A DNA stretch of 56,649 nt from an uncultured Blautia sp. (GTDB lineage: Bacteria > Bacillota > Clostridia > Lachnospirales > Lachnospiraceae): assembly GCF_934424005.1 (NCBI RefSeq), contig NZ_CAKRXI010000021.1, forward strand, positions 1-56,649. The letters are read 5' to 3'. The notes beneath the pieces were generated by a model that saw nothing but the letters and a program-made list of their open reading frames with translations, ran no database searches and was not told the DNA's origin. Below are positions 52,761 through 56,649 of the stretch, one piece after another; positions within the stretch are counted from its first letter, which is position 1, and each line of letters begins with the position of its first letter. The translations under genes were made by a program, and so were the position numbers.

Positions 52761-52792
52761 TGCAGGGGCATTGCCCCTGCATTCTTCATTTT
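52761..52792. terminator. Terminator between the Rpn gene and capF
   Basis: Stem tgcaggggc/gcccctgca (52761-52769 with 52773-52781), 3-nt loop, ttcttcattttt on the plus strand. Convergent position also lets it stop capF transcription on the minus strand, though the U-run is poorer there. Confidence 0.82.
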
Positions 52793-53988
52793 TACACCGG
52801 TTCTCCAAATGTATCCGGATGTTCTGGATCGAAGATCTCATTACAGGTCATAACTGTTACAAGATCCTCTGTGTCACTCAGATTGATAATGTTATGAGTC
52901 CATCCCGGAATCATATAGATTGCCTCAATCTTATCTCCGGAGACCTCAAACGAAACCTTCTCACCTGTATTGATGTTTCTCTCTTCGATCAGTCCATGTC
53001 CATGGACTACAATAAACTGTTCCCATTTGCTGTTGTGCCAGTGCTGTCCCTTAGTAATTCCTGGCTTGGAAATATTAATAGACACCTGTCCACAATCCTG
53101 TGTATGAACAAGTTGTGTAAAAGAACCCCTGTCATCACAATTCATCTTCATGGCATATTTAAATTTGTCTGCCGGAAGATAAGAAAGATACAGAGAAAAC
53201 AGCTTCTTAGCAAAACTGCCTTCCGGCATCTTTGGCATCATCAGACTAACTGGTTGCTCTTTGAACTGCTGCAAAAGATCCACGATCTCACCTAACGTTA
53301 CTTTATGCGTCACCGGAACACAGCAGTATCTTCCATCCTCTTTGAGTACTGTTTCCGTTCCATCAAAGTCACAATACTGCTCTTTACTTTCCAGAAGGTC
53401 AAACATTCCCTCTACTAAGTCATCAATATAAAGAAGCTCCAGCTCTGTAGATCTGTCATTTACTGTAAAAGGCTCATCGTTTGCAACAGCCCAACAGAAA
53501 GTAGATACAGCTGAATTATACTTCGGTCTGGAGTGGCCCATCAGGTTCGGAAAACGATAAACCGCTACTTTCACCCATGTTTCTTTTGCATAGTCAAAGA
53601 ACAGTTCTTCACCATCCTTTTTTGACTGTCCGTATTCAGAATTCCCAAATCTTCCTGCCAGTGTAGCCTGAATAGAAGATGAAAGCATGATCGGTGCTTT
53701 GTTATCGTATTTCTTAAGGTTATCCAGAAGCTGTGAAGCAAAACAAAAGTTTCCCTTCATAAAGTCTTTCGGATTTTCCGGACGGTTTACACCTGCCAGG
53801 TTAAAAACAAAATCAGCTTTCTTACAGTATTCATCCAGTTCTTCTGCAGTAGAATCCAGATCGTATTCATAAATCTCATCCACCTTGATCCCCGGCCTCG
53901 TTCTGTTCTTGCCATCTCTGATATTCTTTAAGTTATTTACAAGGGCAGTTCCAACCATACCCTTTGCACCCGTAACTAAAATATTCAT
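52792..53988 (-). CDS. capF: CapF/WbjC/FnlB: NAD(P)-dependent reductase with C-terminal cupin
   Basis: 398-aa bifunctional protein of the UDP-N-acetyl-L-fucosamine pathway. N-terminal SDR-type domain (MNILVTGAKGMVGTALV, NLAGVNRPENPKDF, VYRFPNLMGHSRPKYNS) reduces the keto intermediate; C-terminal ~110-residue cupin domain (KPGITKGQHWHNSKWEQFIVV, with metal His) is an epimerase. Last gene of the three-gene set; 9 nt after capG. Confidence 0.92.
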   Translation of the reverse strand: MNILVTGAKGMVGTALVNNLKNIRDGKNRTRPGIKVDEIYEYDLDSTAEELDEYCKKADFVFNLAGVNRPENPKDFMKGNFCFASQLLDNLKKYDNKAPIMLSSSIQATLAGRFGNSEYGQSKKDGEELFFDYAKETWVKVAVYRFPNLMGHSRPKYNSAVSTFCWAVANDEPFTVNDRSTELELLYIDDLVEGMFDLLESKEQYCDFDGTETVLKEDGRYCCVPVTHKVTLGEIVDLLQQFKEQPVSLMMPKMPEGSFAKKLFSLYLSYLPADKFKYAMKMNCDDRGSFTQLVHTQDCGQVSINISKPGITKGQHWHNSKWEQFIVVHGHGLIEERNINTGEKVSFEVSGDKIEAIYMIPGWTHNIINLSDTEDLVTVMTCNEIFDPEHPDTFGEPV

Positions 53989-53997
53989 ACGTTTCCC

Positions 53998-55188
53998 CTA
54001 ATTCTGGTCTTTTCTCCAAACCATCTTGTTGACTACATTAACATAACCCTGAATAATACGAACAACCTTCATGGATACAGTTTCGTCCACATAATCCGGG
54101 CAAGGTTTTCCAAGAACTCCATCCTGTTTCATTTTGATTGCCATGTCAGTAGCATTTAAAAGTTCTTTTGTTGTAATACCGGCTAAAATAAAATCTCCTG
54201 CTTCTAATGCTTCCGGTCGTTCAGTGGATGTACGAATACATACTGCCGCGATCGGATGACCGATGGAAAGATAGAAAGAAGATTCCTCCGGCAAAGTTCC
54301 GGAATCAGAAACAATTGCCAGTGCGTTCATCTGCAGTTTGTTATAATCATTAAAACCAAGTGGCTCATTTACACGTACACGCGGATCAAGCTTAAATCCA
54401 CTCTTTTCCAGTCTGTTCTTGGAACGTGGATGACAGGAATACAGAATCGGCATATCATACTTCTCTGCCAGTGCATTGATTGCTGTGAACAGGCTTAAGA
54501 AGTTCTTTTTGGAATCAATGTTTTCCTCACGGTGGGCGGAAAGGAGTATGTATTTATCCTTCTCAAGACCGAGTCTTTCGAGTACATCACTCTTCTGGAT
54601 CTTCTCAAGGTTCATGCGAAGAACCTCAGCCATTGGAGAACCTGTCTGATATGTTCTCTCCTTTGGAAGCCCTGTATCAGCAAGATATTTACGTGCAAAC
54701 TCAGAATAACACAGGTTTACATCAGAAATAACATCTACGATACGGCGGTTTGTTTCTTCCGGAAGGCATTCGTCTTTACATCTGTTTCCTGCTTCCATGT
54801 GAAACAGTGGAATATGAAGTCTCTTTGCTGAAATTGCAGAAAGACAGGAATTGGTATCTCCTAATACAAGATAACCATCCGGCTGCAGTTCAGAAAGAAT
54901 CTCAAAAGATCTTCCAAGGATATTACCACATGTTACTCCAAGATTATCTCCAACAACAGATACCAGGATATCCGGACCAAATTCTCCAAATGTATTTTTC
55001 AACTCAAAATCTTCCCAGAAAACAGTAGAAAGATTACGATCCCAGTTCTGATTGTAATATACAACACAACAATCGAAATATTCTCTACATCTTTTGATAA
55101 CCGCAGCAAGACGGATAATCTCCGGACGCGTTCCGCAGCCAATCATTACCTTTGTACGGCCATCATTTTTCCATTTAAAATCGTACAT
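53998..55188 (-). CDS. capG: CapG/WbjD/FnlC: UDP-N-acetylglucosamine 2-epimerase family
   Basis: 396 aa GT-B-fold epimerase. GCGTRPEIIRLAAVIKR (start), LVLGDTNSCLSAISAKR, HMEAGNRCKDECLPEETNRR (motif with catalytic residues), LLSAHREENIDSKKNF, VSDSGTLPEES. The family makes ManNAc or, in this operon setting, converts to UDP-L-FucNAc. ATG overlaps the capE stop by one base (taATG). Confidence 0.93.
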   Translation of the reverse strand: MYDFKWKNDGRTKVMIGCGTRPEIIRLAAVIKRCREYFDCCVVYYNQNWDRNLSTVFWEDFELKNTFGEFGPDILVSVVGDNLGVTCGNILGRSFEILSELQPDGYLVLGDTNSCLSAISAKRLHIPLFHMEAGNRCKDECLPEETNRRIVDVISDVNLCYSEFARKYLADTGLPKERTYQTGSPMAEVLRMNLEKIQKSDVLERLGLEKDKYILLSAHREENIDSKKNFLSLFTAINALAEKYDMPILYSCHPRSKNRLEKSGFKLDPRVRVNEPLGFNDYNKLQMNALAIVSDSGTLPEESSFYLSIGHPIAAVCIRTSTERPEALEAGDFILAGITTKELLNATDMAIKMKQDGVLGKPCPDYVDETVSMKVVRIIQGYVNVVNKMVWRKDQN

Positions 55189-56225
55189 TAGTTTTCCTCC
55201 GCAAGTCTTTCCTGAATATATGGAAGCTTCGCAATTGTAGCTTTAGTCTCTTCAAGATTCAGTCTTCTGGTATTGTTGCTGTTGAACTCTGTAAGAGTGT
55301 TTCTCTTATCATCGCCCTCTTTGAAGTACTTATCATAATTCAGGCCTCTGTTATCTGCCGGAACTCTGTAGAAATCTCCCATATCGATTGCCTTGGCACA
55401 TTCCTCATTTGTGAGCAGTGTCTCATACATCTTCTCACCATGACGGATACCGATTACTTTGATTTCTTCCTTCTTACCACCAAACAATTCACAAACAGCT
55501 TCTGCCTGAGTCTGGATTGTACAAGCAGGCGCCTTCATGATAAGAAGATCTCCATTTTCACCATGTTCAAAAGCAAAAAGTACCAGGTCAACTGCCTCAT
55601 CAAGACTCATGATAAAACGTGTCATGGACGGTTCTGTAACTGTAATAGAATTGCCCGCTTTAATCTGATCGATCCACAGCGGAATAACAGATCCACGAGA
55701 ACACATAACATTACCATAACGAGTACAGCAGATCTTTGTCTTTCCGGACATACGGCTCTTTGCTACTGCAACTTTTTCTTCAACTGCTTTAGTAATACCC
55801 ATTGCATTAATCGGATATGCAGCCTTATCTGTAGAAAGGCAGATAACAGATTCTACACCTTCCTCGATTGCTGCAGTCAGAACGTTTTCTGTACCAATTA
55901 CATTAGTACGAACTGCTTCCATTGGGAAGAACTCACAGGACGGAACCTGCTTTAACGCTGCTGCATGGAAAATGTAATCCACACCGTGCATTGCACCTCT
56001 AACAGATTCTAAACTACGAACATCTCCAATGTAAAACTTGATCTTGTCAGCCACCTCAGGCATCTTCGCCTGGTATTCATGACGCATATCATCCTGCTTC
56101 TTCTCATCACGTGAAAAGATACGGATTTCTCCGATATCTGTTTTTAAAAAACGATTTAAAACTGCATTTCCGAAAGATCCTGTACCTCCGGTAATCATGA
56201 GTGTTTTATTTGTAAACAATGACAT
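55188..56225 (-). CDS. capE: CapE/WbjB/FnlA: UDP-GlcNAc 4,6-dehydratase/5-epimerase
   Basis: SDR of 345 aa starting the UDP-L-FucNAc pathway from UDP-GlcNAc. GGTGSFGNAVL Rossmann loop, YIFHAAALKQVPSCEFFP, STDKAAYPINAMGITKA and CTRYGNVMCSRGSVIPLW are characteristic. The canonical YxxxK reads Met-142...Lys-146 here, which I recall as a trait of this group. Order is capE-capG-capF; in S. aureus it is capE-capF-capG. aggaggaaaaaa lies before the ATG. Confidence 0.94.
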   Translation of the reverse strand: MSLFTNKTLMITGGTGSFGNAVLNRFLKTDIGEIRIFSRDEKKQDDMRHEYQAKMPEVADKIKFYIGDVRSLESVRGAMHGVDYIFHAAALKQVPSCEFFPMEAVRTNVIGTENVLTAAIEEGVESVICLSTDKAAYPINAMGITKAVEEKVAVAKSRMSGKTKICCTRYGNVMCSRGSVIPLWIDQIKAGNSITVTEPSMTRFIMSLDEAVDLVLFAFEHGENGDLLIMKAPACTIQTQAEAVCELFGGKKEEIKVIGIRHGEKMYETLLTNEECAKAIDMGDFYRVPADNRGLNYDKYFKEGDDKRNTLTEFNSNNTRRLNLEETKATIAKLPYIQERLAEEN

Positions 56226-56307
56226 TTTTTTCCTCCCTTAGTTTAATAGCATCACCTTTACATTGTGTTCTTTATAACTTATCTTTAATGAATCAAATTA
56301 AAACAAA

Positions 56308-56649
56308 TCAAACTTTTTCAATTATTATTTCAATTTTACTTAAAACCGCTTCTGCAATTTTAATTGCCATTTCCGCATTATCTGCCTGTGTAATTATATG
56401 ACCAAGTCTATCATTACTAGACTTTAAGTCATGACAGATATCTCCCTCTTTACAATAAACTTTTAATTCAACTAAACCTTCAGCATCATATAAATCATCA
56501 TTAAAGTTTATTTTTTTTATTTTTCCCTCTGTTCCTCTAATAAATCTGATAGCACTACCTTTATTCAACTTTTTCTCTACTACAATATATTTATGGTTAA
56601 TATCCCTTACAGCCAGTAAGGAATTATCCATCTTGTTGCTTAAGCTGTT
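56308..56649 (-). CDS. ATP-grasp-like protein, C-terminal end (runs off right edge)
   Basis: C-terminal ~113 codons, frame still open at the window edge. The sequence (GSAIRFIRGTEGKIKKIN, LVELKVYCKEGDICHDLKSS, RLGHIITQADNAEMAIKIAE) resembles the tail of carbamoyl-phosphate-synthase/carboxylase-like ATP-grasp ligases (biotin-carboxylase C-type strand pair and R.GHI.T motif). More AT-rich than the adjacent cap genes. Probably an amino-acid ligase or modifying enzyme of the polysaccharide locus; the catalytic part is outside. Confidence 0.65.
   Translation of the reverse strand, partial: NSLSNKMDNSLLAVRDINHKYIVVEKKLNKGSAIRFIRGTEGKIKKINFNDDLYDAEGLVELKVYCKEGDICHDLKSSNDRLGHIITQADNAEMAIKIAEAVLSKIEIIIEKV

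Noticed and set aside
1..56649. CRISPR array, insertion sequence, prophage
   Set aside because: I saw no array of regular direct repeats, no intact transposase other than the Rpn-type protein, and no phage structural genes.

Overview
The window looks like a chromosomal segment of a spore-forming Firmicute, most likely a gut Lachnospiraceae (inference). Grounds: moderately AT-rich DNA with sigma-A-type promoters and T-box control, a type III glutamine synthetase, sporulation genes (a SpoIIE-like phosphatase, YabP, YabQ, a CotS-like protein), and the gene order mazG - (hup) - rqcP - yabP - yabQ - divIC - spoIIE - tilS - hpt - ftsH, which matches the Bacillus/Clostridium core arrangement. Every protein gene but one reads from the minus strand; the exception is an Rpn-type nuclease gene at 51.8-52.8 kb. 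This fits one replichore co-oriented with replication.

Layout, left to right (transcription mostly right to left). 0-6 kb: start of uvrB, a CpcT-like protein, a propionate/acetate-type CoA-transferase, a Na/phosphate symporter with PhoU tail, and a PD-(D/E)XK-like protein. 6-10.5 kb: a secreted FN3 plus lysozyme-like protein, then the cell-division/wall unit ftsE-ftsX-S41 protease. 10.6-21 kb: a CdaR-type regulator, a YitT membrane protein, an OPT transporter translationally coupled to a PqqD-like protein, and a lipid-kinase - glnA(III) - MoxR - VWA run. 21-23.7 kb: three tRNA genes (two identical Met copies and one Val), YdcF, SEC-C and a membrane-anchored HAD protein. 23.7-29 kb: purB-purA and an amino-acid ABC transporter. 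29-32 kb: an intracellular GH13 amylase and a macrodomain protein, followed by gene debris. 32-42.6 kb: the sporulation, division and translation cluster listed above plus pgcA and a CotS-like gene.

42.6-43.5 kb has no gene but is full of inverted repeats, including a 313-nt nested palindrome that resembles a MITE. 43.5-49.5 kb: proS (with a T-box leader) and cca, then tsaC-rpiB-dCMP deaminase and an HD hydrolase. 49.5-52.8 kb: glmS, debris of an AAA/PDDEXK_9 gene, and the lone plus-strand Rpn gene. 52.8-56.6 kb: the end of a surface-polysaccharide locus with a complete CapE-CapG-CapF set for UDP-N-acetyl-L-fucosamine and the 3' end of an ATP-grasp-like gene.

The observations most worth following are the nested palindrome beside cca; a spoIIE promoter with consensus -35/-10 hexamers 21 bp apart, the spacing of Spo0A-dependent sigma-A promoters; a SpoIIE-like protein with a single membrane segment; the OPT-PqqD coupling; and a GSIII-MoxR-VWA run whose ATPase has an altered Walker A. 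I saw no CRISPR array, intact insertion sequence, phage or obvious new defence system. Gene functions are read from motifs and family knowledge only; no database search was run.
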